Below, one piece after another: positions 34,778 through 42,859 of a DNA stretch of 64,000 nt. The first letter of the stretch is position 1. Each line of letters starts with the position of its first letter. Position numbers and translations under genes: made by a program. Origin of the DNA: JBJKSO01 sp046703825. Lineage in GTDB: Bacteria > Chloroflexota > Dormibacteria > Aeolococcales > Bog-877. The DNA lies in the NCBI GenBank assembly GCA_046703825.1, contig JBJKSO010000115.1, forward strand, positions 18,885 to 82,884, in the 5' to 3' direction. The notes under the pieces were generated by a model. That model was not told the origin of the DNA. It made no database searches and saw nothing but the letters and a program-made list of their open reading frames with translations.

Positions 34778-35037
34778 CTGGGCAACCCATGTTCATCGTA
34801 GAGAAGGGCGCCGTGCTCGGCACTCCGGTACGGCTCGACCCACCTTCTGGCCGCGTCCTCACCGATCTCGCGGAGACGAGCGGCGCGCTCGCCGACTTCC
34901 GAATCCCGGCTACCCCGCACCCGATCGAGACGCTCTCGGAGGGCGACCGTCACGGCTCGGGTCAAGGTCTCACCGGTCGTGCCGGCGAGTACCCGAGCCA
35001 GGCGTTCCGCTTCCGCACTCTTGATGTTGAGGCTCAT
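34774..35037 (-). CDS. vapB: VapB-type antitoxin (Rv0623-like transcription factor)
   Basis: 87 residues. The start MSLNIKSAEAERLARVLAGTTGETLTRAVTVALRERLDR (read in pieces: SLNIKSAEAERLARVLA, then GETLTRAVTVAL) matches the PSK_trans_fac group, a ribbon-helix-helix domain that binds its own promoter. The C-terminal half, ending ALLYDEHGLPS, is the toxin-binding tail. It overlaps the toxin gene by 4 nt. Two direct repeats of TCTACCA lie just upstream as likely operator. Confidence 0.9.
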   Translation of the reverse strand: MSLNIKSAEAERLARVLAGTTGETLTRAVTVALRERLDRVRGSRDSEVGERAARLREIGEDAARRWVEPYRSAEHGALLYDEHGLPS

Positions 35038-35045
35038 GGAGGAAG

Positions 35046-35074
35046 TCTACCATAGCTAGGGTTCCATTCTACCA
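35046..35074 (-). promoter_or_regulatory. TCTACCA direct repeats upstream of vapB (probable operator)
   Basis: TCTACCA occurs at 35046-35052 and 35068-35074, 22 bp apart, about two helical turns, starting nine bases before the vapB ATG. The stretch is AT-richer than its surroundings. This fits binding by a ribbon-helix-helix antitoxin dimer pair and autoregulation of the three-gene module. Confidence 0.5.
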
Positions 35075-35148
35075 ATCCGCGTGAGGGAGTGAAGATCCCG
35101 TGGCCGACGGCGCGCTTGCTGGATGGTGCTTCCCGCCACGCTCGTCCG

Positions 35149-35177
35149 GCGGTTCGTATCCGGAGGCATCACCTCCA
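35149..35177. repeat. 29-bp repeat, copy 1 (second copy at 36316-36344)
   Basis: The 29 bases beginning GCGGTTCGTATCCGG match 36316-36344 at 27 positions, same orientation. Each copy lies 110-145 bp upstream of a minus-strand toxin-antitoxin module. The centre GGTTCGTATCC resembles a tRNA T-loop, but neither copy folds as a tRNA. They may be remnants of insertion sites through which the modules were added. I see no other gene in 35075-35564. Confidence 0.5.
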
Positions 35178-35564
35178 CCAACCAACCAGTCCGCCACCGC
35201 CGCCAGGGCCGCCGAGCTGCGGAAATGTCTTCTGGCAGCGGGGCGCGCATCAGCGCCAACTCGCCGAGTCGCTCGTCACGGGGGGCCGCGGTTCGCGCTC
35301 GTAACCGGCGGGGAGCTGAGCCGCTCCATTACGCGGCGGATGGCGGTCCCGCCACCGAAGTTCTGCGGCGCAGTCGGACCTGATCGCTTATCTCATCGGA
35401 GCCGGCGCTGATCCGGACGCCTGGGACAAAAGCGGCGTCGCGAGCGACTGGATCCGCGACCTGTCGGGGACCCACTGAACAACTCATGGGCCACGGCGCC
35501 CGTCGCCTGGCCGGCAAGCCCTCGCCGGTCTGGTGTCTCGGCCGGCGCCCGGCACGGGCCAGGC

Positions 35565-35930
35565 TCAGCGGAGTTGACGCACCCTCCCCGCCGAGCCCCA
35601 ACTCGCATCAGCCGTCCATACGTCGACGTCCAAACGCTCGCCGAGGGCAAGGCATAGCCGGTCGGCAAGGGACAAGCCTTCGCCTTTCCGCCACCGGCGG
35701 GCCGCCCATTCGGCGTCGCCCGCGACGACTGCTTCAATCGTGAGGTCGTAGCTGACTAGCAGTGCCCTCACCAGGTCCCAGTCCCGGCCCGCGGCGCGGA
35801 TCTTCTGAGCAACCTCCGACCAGTTGGCGGCGCCACACGTGGCGCCACCAACTAGGACGCTCTCAACCTCGTTGCTGCCTTCCTCCCCCTGGGCGAAGGC
35901 AAGCAGGACTGAAGCGTCAACGACGCTCAC
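35565..35930 (-). CDS. second PIN-domain toxin (VapC-like)
   Basis: 121-residue PIN domain: MSVVDASVLLAFAQGEEGS carries the first Asp and Glu, the middle has ANWSEVAQKI (Glu), and LSLADRLCLALGERL and VWTADASW give the remaining acidic residues. It is probably an RNase toxin. The GTG start overlaps the antitoxin stop (GTGA). The family is distinct from the vapC at 34382, and the partner is an AbrB-fold protein instead of a ribbon-helix-helix protein. Confidence 0.88.
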   Translation of the reverse strand: MSVVDASVLLAFAQGEEGSNEVESVLVGGATCGAANWSEVAQKIRAAGRDWDLVRALLVSYDLTIEAVVAGDAEWAARRWRKGEGLSLADRLCLALGERLDVDVWTADASWGSAGRVRQLR

Positions 35931-36172
35931 GCTGCATCCTCATTAGTTGCCGCCGCACGGCGCTCGGCGAGGAGCTCGCCGACAAGGTTGAGACCCGAGA
36001 GTTCCTCTCGCACGCGGTCGCGCAGTTGTCGCTGGGTCATCAGGACCATCCCCGACGGCGTCTCGAGCAGGACAAGCGTCGCGCCTGCGACGAGGCCCGC
36101 TCGCTGGCGCACCTCGGCTGGCACCACCAGCCGACCCCTGTCACCCACAACTACCTTGTGCGTACCACTCAT
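35927..36172 (-). CDS. AbrB/MazE-type antitoxin
   Basis: 81 residues: a swapped-hairpin DNA-binding domain (HKVVVGDRGRLVVPAEVRQRAGL) followed by a helix-rich tail (LRDRVREELSGLNLVGELLAERR) that would cover the toxin. ATG at 36170-36172 is chosen, because the longer frame adds non-homologous residues. It overlaps the toxin by 4 nt, and palindromes directly before the start suggest self-repression. Confidence 0.88.
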   Translation of the reverse strand: MSGTHKVVVGDRGRLVVPAEVRQRAGLVAGATLVLLETPSGMVLMTQRQLRDRVREELSGLNLVGELLAERRAAATNEDAA

Positions 36173-36206
36173 GTGGCGATCGTACCACCTCGGTCCACCG
36201 AGTGGG
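36173..36206 (-). promoter_or_regulatory. palindromic operator before the AbrB-type antitoxin
   Basis: Immediately upstream of the antitoxin ATG are GTGG-N8-CCAC (36173-36188) and a perfect CTCGGT-cc-ACCGAG (36189-36202) with flanking CCA and TGG. AbrB/MazE antitoxins bind such palindromes, and the location would block the promoter or ribosome. Confidence 0.55.
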
Positions 36207-36315
36207 CCGTCTGAGCCGGCGACCGGGCGAGCGCTGCTCGCCCGCACTGTCGGCGACGTGGGACCTTGGGTTTCCTGCGGAGGACCCGAACCCAGGGACC
36301 CGCGATGCTTGGTAC

Positions 36316-36344
36316 GCGGTTCGTATCCGGCGGCATCCCCTCCA
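36316..36344. repeat. 29-bp repeat, copy 2
   Basis: Second copy of the repeat described at 35149-35177, with A-to-C changes at two positions. It lies about 145 bp upstream of the AbrB/PIN module. The bases 36207-36422 around it hold no convincing gene. Confidence 0.5.
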
Positions 36345-36422
36345 GGGGCGACCAGCCCTTGTGCAGCCCCACCCAGAGGACGCAACGAGGCCACTACCGC
36401 CCGGCTGTTCACCGCGCGTGAC

Positions 36423-36620
36423 GTGTACGCGGAGATGGTGTCCGCGGAAACCGGCTGGGCGGAGTCGACGGTGTTGAAGACGATGCAGCGGATGAAGTTG
36501 GCTCCAAAGCGTCCGCCGACGGTAAATCGGGAGCGGGCGGAGCCAGACGGGTTCCAGATCATCGATGACGAGTTCGCCGATCGCCACGCCACGCGCATCC
36601 GGCGATTGAGGACCCCTTGA
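36423..36620 (+). CDS. short ORF or gene remnant, helix-rich basic protein
   Basis: The plus frame ending at TGA 36618-36620 has good coding character over its last ~75 codons: helix-like segments (VYAEMVSAETGWAESTVLKTM) followed by a basic, Pro-rich stretch and an acidic-basic end. The pattern vaguely recalls a winged-helix end. No start with ribosome site is seen; GTG 36423 or ATG 36435 are the first candidates. It may be the tail of a gene truncated when the modules were inserted. The following 36621-36800 shows nothing. Confidence 0.3.
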   Translation: MYAEMVSAETGWAESTVLKTMQRMKLAPKRPPTVNRERAEPDGFQIIDDEFADRHATRIRRLRTP

Positions 36621-36800
36621 CCCGCGTGGATCGGGCCCTTCGGTGGCGCATTCCGGGGCGCCGCTTCGCACTGGGGACCGCGGGGCCAGGGCTCTCCGAA
36701 GCGGCTCTTGTCACTCGGAACGACGCACTTCGCTTTGGGATGGCTCGGATCCGAAGCGAGTACTCGGAGACTCGCTAACCCGCTGGGACTGCGAGCGTGG

Positions 36801-37526
36801 CTAGTTCTGATCGCCGACAGCTGCTGCCGCCTCAGGTGTTTCTCTCCCTGCGGCCGGCGCGCGGGTCGGGTCTTGTCCGCGGTGGTTGGTCTCGAGCAGC
36901 AGAAGATGGGTGACAGTCTCGGCCAGCCATCGCTCGTATTGCTCTGGGGTCCAGCCGTGGTGTTGGGTTAGGAGCGCGTAGAGATCTGGGTTGGCGAGCG
37001 CGGAGTAGGTTTCGGCAGCGTCAAGTGGGCCGATCCGCAGCGGTCCGTTGGCGGCGAGCAGGTCGACCATGGCGCGCTGCATGGCGCGCCGGCGGGTGTG
37101 GCTGGTCGTGATGAATTCGGCCAGATCGTCGCCAGCGCCGGCGTCGGCGATGATCTGGTGGATGGGAGCCGAGCGCTGGAGGGTGGCGCGGGAGAAGGCG
37201 GCGAGCATTCTCACCTGCGCGACTTGGTCGCTCTCCGCGCGTACTCCTCGGAGGGCGGGCAGGTTCAGAAACTGTTCCAGGAATGATGCCGGTCCGGGGA
37301 TATCCACGATGGACAGGTCGAGTGCGGCCCGCAGTAGCGCTCGCTTGGTGCCGTACCGCTTGTAGATCGTTTCGACCGACACGTCAGCGGCGTCGGCTAC
37401 GGCCTCGACGGTGGTGGCCTGGTAGCCGCGGCTTGCGAACAGACGGCTCGCCTCCTGGGCGATCCGGCGGCGGGTGGCCTCTGCCCGCTGGGCTCGGCGC
37501 TGACGCGGGGCCTTGACTTCACTCAC
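36801..37526 (-). CDS. TetR-family transcriptional regulator
   Basis: About 240 residues. The DNA-binding start reads RRRIAQEASRLFASRGYQATTVEAVADAADVSVETIYKRYGTKRALL, a clear TetR helix-turn-helix (read over the pieces), with a ligand-binding helical domain after it. GTG at 37524-37526 (or the adjacent GTG) is chosen; the longer frame crosses the operator. It diverges from the FAD monooxygenase, and a perfect palindrome sits 12 bp upstream of the start, so it probably represses that gene and itself. Confidence 0.92.
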   Translation of the reverse strand: MSEVKAPRQRRAQRAEATRRRIAQEASRLFASRGYQATTVEAVADAADVSVETIYKRYGTKRALLRAALDLSIVDIPGPASFLEQFLNLPALRGVRAESDQVAQVRMLAAFSRATLQRSAPIHQIIADAGAGDDLAEFITTSHTRRRAMQRAMVDLLAANGPLRIGPLDAAETYSALANPDLYALLTQHHGWTPEQYERWLAETVTHLLLLETNHRGQDPTRAPAAGRETPEAAAAVGDQN

Positions 37527-37538
37527 CACCAGGAGTAT

Positions 37539-37550
37539 ACAGTCCACTGT
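37539..37550. promoter_or_regulatory. TetR operator candidate ACAGT-cc-ACTGT
   Basis: A perfect 12-bp palindrome ACAGTCCACTGT in an AT-rich patch between the divergent TetR and monooxygenase genes. A further ACAGT follows at 37556-37560 within AATACAGTTACATGTAG. The position suits an operator controlling both promoters. Confidence 0.55.
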
Positions 37551-37593
37551 CTCAATACAGTTACATGTAGTCACGGAGGTAGGTGCAACACCC

Positions 37594-37689
37594 ATGACCT
37601 CGGCCATCACGGGTGCCTCGTGTGTGGCTGCGGCAGCTACCACGCTTGTCCACGCGGCCGGCGCCCAGCCCGCTCGACTCGGTCGCTGA
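37594..37689 (+). CDS. 31-residue leader ORF before the monooxygenase
   Basis: ATG at 37594 is preceded by GGAGG (37575-37579) and AGGT nearer by. The frame has 31 codons, rich in Ala and Thr (VAAAATTLVHAAG), and its TGA (37687-37689) ends two bases before the monooxygenase ATG. The monooxygenase itself has no good ribosome site, so its translation may depend on ribosomes finishing this leader. It could also be chance. Confidence 0.4.
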   Translation: MTSAITGASCVAAAATTLVHAAGAQPARLGR

Positions 37690-37691
37690 CG

Positions 37692-39251
37692 ATGACGGCT
37701 AACCCTGCCAGCCCCGAGTCGGTGCAGGTGCTGATCGTTGGTGCCGGCCCGGCCGGCCTGACTGCCAGCCTGCTGCTGGCCCGCCGAGGGGTCCGATGCA
37801 TGGTCGTCGAGCGGCGCCCACAGCCTTCGATCCTGCCGCGCGCCACCGGCGTCAACGTGCGCAGCATGGAGATCTACCGAACCCTCGGCTTGGAAGACAG
37901 GATCGACGCCGTATCGATGCCGACCGCCGGCGTGCCTTTCGTGCTGGTGGGCGGAACACTCTCGGAGCCACCCACGGCGGCGATCGAGTCGAAGCAGTAC
38001 GAGCCGCCGACGGCTGCGGACTGGCCGAGCCCGACTTATGCCCGCTGGTGCGCGCAGGACGAGCTGGAGGGCGTTCTGCTCGGCGCGCTTCGGTGCGAGG
38101 CGACAGCCGAGGTGCGCTTCGGAGTTGAACTGGTGTCGTTCGACCTGGGACCTGACGTAACCGCGCGCGTCCGCGACGTCAACAGCCGTCAGACCCAGAC
38201 CGTGGTCGCCGACTATCTGCTGGGCGCGGACGGCGCCAGCAGCGCGGTCCGCGGCTCGCTAGGGATCGCCATGCACGGGCAGGCCGGGCTGTCGAATCAC
38301 GTCAGCATCTTGTTCCGCGCCGACCTCGATGAGCATCTGGCAGGACGGCGCTTCTGCCTCCACCGGATCGAGAACGCCACCGTCACCGGCGTTATGCGTC
38401 CTGCTGGGGGATCCGGGCGCTGGCTGTTGACAGCGCCCGGGATTGGCGCACCGCCGGCACCCTGCTGCACCGAGCTTGTCCGAGCCGCCAGTGGCGTCGC
38501 GGATCTCGACGTTGACATCATCGCCACCGGCGCTTGGCAAGCCTCAGCCCAGGTCGCGGAGCGCTTCCGGGTCGGCCCGGTCTTCTTGGTCGGCGACGCT
38601 TCGCACCAACACACCCCCGGAGGCGGGTTCGGCATGAACGCTGCCATCGCCGGAGCGCACAACCTGGCTTGGAAGCTGGCCGCGGTACTGGGCGGCTGGG
38701 CCGACCCAGCGGTGCTCGACAGCTACGAGACCGAGCGGCGGCCCCTCGCCGAGCAGACTACCGCTCTCTCTGTTGGCATGCTACGGGCAGGCGGGCAATA
38801 CTCAGCCAGGACCCTCGGCGTCGTGCTCGGCGCTCACTACAGCAACGGCGTCCTCGTTCCCGACGGCAGCTCACCTCAACCAGTCGACGACCCCATCGCC
38901 GACTACCAACCCTGCTCCCGACCGGGTCACCGCACACCGCACGTGTGGCTCGACCCAGCCCGCACTCGATCGACCCTGGACTTGTTCGGAGCCGAGCTCG
39001 TCGTCTGTACCCCGGACCTTCACCGGTGGGACGCCGCGGTCGGCCGCCAAGCGGCCGCCGGCATCCCCATCCGAGCCGAGCTAATCAGCAGCGAAGCCGC
39101 TAGCACCTACGCGCTGAACCCCGAAGGGGCCGTCCTGGTCCGTCCCGACGGCTACGTCGCCGCCCGCTGGGCGGACAAGCCAAGTGATCCCGCGATGCAA
39201 CTCAGCACCACACTCGAGACCCTGCTCCAGCGTTCACCCCAACCGTGTTGA
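37692..39251 (+). CDS. FAD-dependent aromatic monooxygenase (PheA/TfdB/rifampicin-hydroxylase type)
   Basis: Class A flavoprotein hydroxylase of about 519 residues. It has FAD loop IVGAGPAGLTASLLLARRG, the DGASSAVR (DG) motif and the second FAD motif GDASHQHTPGGGFGMNAAIAGAHNLAWKL (in pieces). The C-terminal ~150 residues form the thioredoxin-like domain of phenol-hydroxylase relatives, ending in VLVRPDGYVAARW. Substrates of the family are phenols, polyketides or rifamycins; this one is unknown. The TetR gene diverges from it, so induction by an aromatic compound is likely. Confidence 0.9.
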   Translation: MTANPASPESVQVLIVGAGPAGLTASLLLARRGVRCMVVERRPQPSILPRATGVNVRSMEIYRTLGLEDRIDAVSMPTAGVPFVLVGGTLSEPPTAAIESKQYEPPTAADWPSPTYARWCAQDELEGVLLGALRCEATAEVRFGVELVSFDLGPDVTARVRDVNSRQTQTVVADYLLGADGASSAVRGSLGIAMHGQAGLSNHVSILFRADLDEHLAGRRFCLHRIENATVTGVMRPAGGSGRWLLTAPGIGAPPAPCCTELVRAASGVADLDVDIIATGAWQASAQVAERFRVGPVFLVGDASHQHTPGGGFGMNAAIAGAHNLAWKLAAVLGGWADPAVLDSYETERRPLAEQTTALSVGMLRAGGQYSARTLGVVLGAHYSNGVLVPDGSSPQPVDDPIADYQPCSRPGHRTPHVWLDPARTRSTLDLFGAELVVCTPDLHRWDAAVGRQAAAGIPIRAELISSEAASTYALNPEGAVLVRPDGYVAARWADKPSDPAMQLSTTLETLLQRSPQPC

Positions 39252-39322
39252 AGACCAATCACGGCACTTGTGCCCGTCGTGGCCCAGCCTCCTCAGACGC
39301 GAGGCGGGCCACCTTGCAATGG

Positions 39323-39760
39323 TCAGGACAGTTCGGCGAGCCCCTGCCTTACCCACTCCCGCAGCGGCGGCATCTCAGCGAACGGGGCACCGTCGGCGTC
39401 GGCCTGGCCCAGCACCTCCTCGGCCGAGGCCTTGGCCCTTAGGCCGGCGTACAGGTACACGAGGGCCGACGAACGCGGCCCGGTGCGGCAGGTCACCAGT
39501 GTCGGCCGCGGGAGTTGGTCGAGCGCTGCCACCCCGCGCCTGGCGACGTCAATGTCGAAGGGCCGGGGCGGGTCGGCGATGAGGTTGGCCGATACACGAA
39601 CGGCGGCCTGGACATCGGCATAGGACATGCCGCTGTCCATCGAAGCCCACTCCTCGCCGCACAGATAGAGCCAGGACGCCGCGCCGGCGTCACTTGCGAA
39701 CGCCTTGGGATCCGGGATCGGTCCTCGGTTGTGAGTCAGATCGGTCGGGCTGGAGAACAT
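39323..39760 (-). CDS. TIGR01244-like/DSP-type phosphatase or rhodanese-like protein
   Basis: 145 residues with active-site loop TLVTCRTGPRSSAL. CRTGxRS is the signature of the small phosphatase-like domain known from beta-lactamase hydrolase-like (BLH) proteins. It keeps the Cys and Arg, with four residues between instead of five. Otherwise it is a single short domain with LTHNRG near the start. AGGAGG lies ten bases before the ATG. It is downstream of the peroxiredoxin gene on the same strand, separated by about 100 nt with a strong hairpin. Confidence 0.7.
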   Translation of the reverse strand: MFSSPTDLTHNRGPIPDPKAFASDAGAASWLYLCGEEWASMDSGMSYADVQAAVRVSANLIADPPRPFDIDVARRGVAALDQLPRPTLVTCRTGPRSSALVYLYAGLRAKASAEEVLGQADADGAPFAEMPPLREWVRQGLAELS

Positions 39761-39819
39761 CGGTACTTAACCTCCTGTGTGGCGGTCTCTCTCCTACCTG
39801 GGATAGATAGAGAGGCAAC

Positions 39820-39855
39820 CGGGCCGGCTTGCCCGAGAGTGGGCGCGCCGGCCCG
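39820..39855 (-). terminator. strong hairpin between peroxiredoxin and phosphatase genes
   Basis: CGGGCCGGC (39820-39828) pairs with GCCGGCCCG (39847-39855), a 9-bp GC stem with an 18-nt loop, starting six bases after the peroxiredoxin stop. No T-run follows, so it is an incomplete terminator or an mRNA-stabilising structure that could lower expression of the phosphatase gene. Confidence 0.45.
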
Positions 39856-39861
39856 ACGTCT

Positions 39862-40518
39862 CTACCGCGGCTGCGGGACGATCCGGATGTACGGCTTGGG
39901 TTCCTTCCAGTCGCCGAAGATCTGGCGGGCCTCGTCGTTGGACACAGAACCGGTGATGATCACGTCCTCGCCCTGCTTCCAGTTGACCGGCGTGGCCACG
40001 CGGTGCTTGGCGGTCAGCTGCAGGGAGTCGAGCACCCGGAGGACCTCGTCGAAGTTGCGGCCGGTGCTCATGGGATAGACGAGGATCAGCTTGACCTTCT
40101 TGTCCGGGCCGATGACGAACACGTTGCGCACTGTCTGGTTGTCGTTTGCGGTGCGGGTCTTGGCTTCACCGCCGGTGCTGGCCGGCAGCATCCCGTACAG
40201 CTTGGAAACGTTGAAGTCGTGGTCGCCAATGATCGGGTAGGCCGGCCGGGACCCCTGAGTCTCCTCGATGTCGTCCGCCCACCGCTCGTGATCGTCGGTG
40301 GCGTCGACGGACAGACCGATGATCTTCGCATTGCGGCGCTCGAACTCCGGCTGCAGCTTGGCCATGTACCCGAGCTCGGTGGTGCACACCGGCGTGAAGT
40401 CCTTGGGGTGGGAGAAGAGGATGGCCCACGAATCGCCAATCCAGTCATGGAACCTGATCCGGCCCTGCGTCGTGTCGGCCTCGAAGTCGGGTGCCGTGTC
40501 GTTGATTGAAAGACCCAT
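39862..40518 (-). CDS. 1-Cys peroxiredoxin (Prx6 type)
   Basis: 218 residues. It reduces peroxides with a single catalytic Cys in HPKDFTPVCTTELG; no resolving Cys is present. The Prx6 C-terminal extension is there (VNWKQGEDVIITGSVSNDEA). GGAGG lies ten bases before the ATG at 40516-40518; the longer open frame extends into upstream DNA and is not homologous. The neighbouring SARP-type regulator is on the same strand, 125 nt upstream. Confidence 0.95.
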   Translation of the reverse strand: MGLSINDTAPDFEADTTQGRIRFHDWIGDSWAILFSHPKDFTPVCTTELGYMAKLQPEFERRNAKIIGLSVDATDDHERWADDIEETQGSRPAYPIIGDHDFNVSKLYGMLPASTGGEAKTRTANDNQTVRNVFVIGPDKKVKLILVYPMSTGRNFDEVLRVLDSLQLTAKHRVATPVNWKQGEDVIITGSVSNDEARQIFGDWKEPKPYIRIVPQPR

Positions 40519-40643
40519 GCTGTTTGTCCCTCCGTAGTGTTGGGCTTTTTTGCCCTGTTTGTCGCTGCGCCCTTGCAGCTCTTCGGCAAAGGTAAAGTGG
40601 CCCCGTTCCCTGCGCGTTCCCGGGCCGCGGATCGGGCGGCACC

Positions 40644-42782
40644 TCAGCCCGCCTGTCGCGCTGAATAGTTCGCCCAGAACGGCTGGCCAGCCGTTTCGTA
40701 CAGCGCGGCCGCGGTGTCGAAGTGCCCGCGGGCGCCGGGCAGGTCCCTTTCGAGGCGGCTGACGCTCCCGGCGGCCGATTCCGCCATCGCCTGCCAGGCA
40801 GAACTGGAGAAGTACTCCGCCACCCGGGCGGCGGCGTCCCGGTAATAGCGGGCGTTGTCGCCGTCGCCGAGAGCGGCGAACGCGCCAGCGGCCACCGGAT
40901 TCAGCAGGGCGCTGCAGGTTGGGCAGTCGCCATAGCGGGCGCTGGCGGCCGCGGCGGCCTGCACCGAGCGCACCGCCGACTCCGGCTCGCCACGCTGAAT
41001 GGCGGCGAAGGCGGCGGTGGCATGGATGCGACCCCACACGTGGCTAGCCATCGGCGACACCGTCGCGATCCCTGAGGCCCGCCTAAGGTAGTCGCCAACC
41101 TCACCTAGTCGACCCTGGCAGGCAGCCAGCTCCGCCCGCCGCTGCCAGGGGAGAGCGCCGGAACGGGACCCAAGGGATTCGTGCAGGGCGCAGCTGCGCT
41201 CCAGGCAGCCGTCGCTCTCCTCCCAGCGGGCCTGCAGCAACAGCGACTCGCCGAGCAGGCACCACGCGAAGGCCTGGGCGCGCACCGCCCCGGCCTCCTC
41301 GGCCCTCTCGAGGATCTGCCGGGAGTAGCCCTCGACCGACTCGAACAGGCCGTCGCCGTAGAGGTGGTACTGGCCGATGCAGTGGTGGATGTCGAACACC
41401 CTAGCGAGCTGGCCCTCGATGTCAGCCTCGGCCAGTCGCGCCAGCTCCGATTTCAGCCCCTCCCGCCATTCACCCTCGAAGTGGGACACGATGGCGACCG
41501 CCTCGTGTGCCCCGGCCACGTCGTCTGGGGTGCCGCAAGCGACGGCCGCCTCGAGGGCCGCTGTCGCGAGCCTGCGGGCCGCCGGGATCTCGCCACTCTC
41601 CCAAGCGAGATTGGCCCGAGCCCGCAGCAGCCGCGCGAGTTCGGCCGGGCTCGCCTCGGGTGCGCCTTGCGCCAAATCCAGATGGGGGCCGGCCATGTCG
41701 GGCCGGTGCTGCATAAGCCAGGCCTCGGCGCATTTCCGCTCGAGACGGCCAACATCACCCAAGCAACCGGCGGCGGCCCGGACTTCGGTCAGCGCTAGCT
41801 CGTAGGCCTTGGCCGCCCGGGCACCGTCGCCGGCCAGGACCCTCAGGTCTCCGACCCTCTCCCACAGCTCGGACCTGAGCTCAGGCTCCTCAAAGCGGCG
41901 GGCAGCGATGTCCTCCCGGAGGCGCTGCACCCTGGCGCTCGGCTCCACCCCCAACTCGCGGTCGAGGACATCTCTCAGGTGCTCGTACTGCCGCAGGGCA
42001 TCGTCCCGCCGGCCGGTCAGCCCGTACAACCTCATCACCAGGGAATGCGATTCCTCCCGGGTCGGATCGGCCCCGACCAGCTCGCGGGCGGCTTCAAGCG
42101 CGCTTGCGATGTCGCCCTGCGCCTCGAGCAGAGCGCACCACTCGGAGAGGCCCCCCAAGTAGTCCTCGCGCAACTCGCGGCGGACCGCGGCCGCCCACTC
42201 CTCATACGGGTCGTCTGGCAAGAGATCGCCGCGGTACCAGGACAACGCTGACTGGTATCCGTCCATGTCTCCCGACCGACGGGCCGCCGTCAGCTCCGCC
42301 CGGAAGTGCACCGCGTCCACTGTCAGCCCATCACTGGCAAGGGATAGAACGTCGTTCTGGAACTCGATGAGACGGGCTGCTCCGTGAGAAGCGGCGTCGA
42401 GCGCGACCCGCGCCTGATGGATCGCCTTGCGGAGGTTGGCACCGCCGGCAGCCAGATCGAGGTCCGGCCACAGCTGGTCCAGCAACTGTTCCCGATGCAC
42501 CCGATGGCCCGGGGCCAACGCAAGGATCTTCAGCAGGGCGGCTGGCTTGCGCCTTCGCCACGCGTCGGGCGCAACCGGGTTGACACCGACCCCGACGGTG
42601 AATCCGCCGAGCAAAGAAATCCTAAGTCCATCCCGCCCCACCGCCTGCCCATCGGGCTGCAAAGCCGACCTCCCCGGCGCGAGGCTGCCAAGCCCACTCA
42701 TTCCACACGGAAAGGTAGAACGTTTCACCCCGTGACGGCGCTCCGATTGCGGTCGGCATTGCTTGCGAGGTTCCATCGGCAT
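40644..42782 (-). CDS. SARP/BTAD-type transcriptional activator with TPR-like C-terminus
   Basis: About 700 residues. The N-terminal OmpR-like winged-helix (RISLLGGF...RRKPAALLKILALAPGHRVHREQLLDQLWPD in pieces) is followed by the bacterial transcriptional activation domain (WYRGDLLPDDPYEEWA...LYGLTGRRDDALRQYEHLRDVLDRELGVEP), then about 400 residues of helical repeats. This is a SARP-family layout, often found next to secondary-metabolite or stress genes. ATG 42782 is the longest form; ATG 42776 or 42701 are alternatives. It diverges from an AraC-type gene. Confidence 0.88.
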   Translation of the reverse strand: MPMEPRKQCRPQSERRHGVKRSTFPCGMSGLGSLAPGRSALQPDGQAVGRDGLRISLLGGFTVGVGVNPVAPDAWRRRKPAALLKILALAPGHRVHREQLLDQLWPDLDLAAGGANLRKAIHQARVALDAASHGAARLIEFQNDVLSLASDGLTVDAVHFRAELTAARRSGDMDGYQSALSWYRGDLLPDDPYEEWAAAVRRELREDYLGGLSEWCALLEAQGDIASALEAARELVGADPTREESHSLVMRLYGLTGRRDDALRQYEHLRDVLDRELGVEPSARVQRLREDIAARRFEEPELRSELWERVGDLRVLAGDGARAAKAYELALTEVRAAAGCLGDVGRLERKCAEAWLMQHRPDMAGPHLDLAQGAPEASPAELARLLRARANLAWESGEIPAARRLATAALEAAVACGTPDDVAGAHEAVAIVSHFEGEWREGLKSELARLAEADIEGQLARVFDIHHCIGQYHLYGDGLFESVEGYSRQILERAEEAGAVRAQAFAWCLLGESLLLQARWEESDGCLERSCALHESLGSRSGALPWQRRAELAACQGRLGEVGDYLRRASGIATVSPMASHVWGRIHATAAFAAIQRGEPESAVRSVQAAAAASARYGDCPTCSALLNPVAAGAFAALGDGDNARYYRDAAARVAEYFSSSAWQAMAESAAGSVSRLERDLPGARGHFDTAAALYETAGQPFWANYSARQAG

Positions 42783-42859
42783 TGCGTGGCTGGCAGCGCG
42801 TTGGCGGATCAGGGGCCGCGCCGGCCGGCTGGCGGCGGCTAATCGGGTAGCTTTGCGGA

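Larger units (their letters stand above)
25741..36620. mobile_element. integrated element at tRNA-Ala(GGC) (right end estimated)
   Basis: The left edge is the 3' end of tRNA-Ala, with a large serine recombinase pointing into it. Inside are two replication-relaxation proteins typical of actinobacterial integrative and plasmid elements, short repeats, an RNA-repair cassette and two toxin-antitoxin modules, all accessory genes. I found no clean duplicate of the tRNA end on the right, so the end near 36.6 kb is set only by where small module genes stop and a TetR/monooxygenase pair begins. The recombinase is split by an amber codon and one relaxation gene is frameshifted, so the element looks partly decayed. 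Confidence 0.6.

Noticed and set aside
35149..36344. The 29-bp repeats as partial tRNA genes
   Set aside because: The T-loop-like centre is not flanked by pairing stems and no anticodon arm is found.
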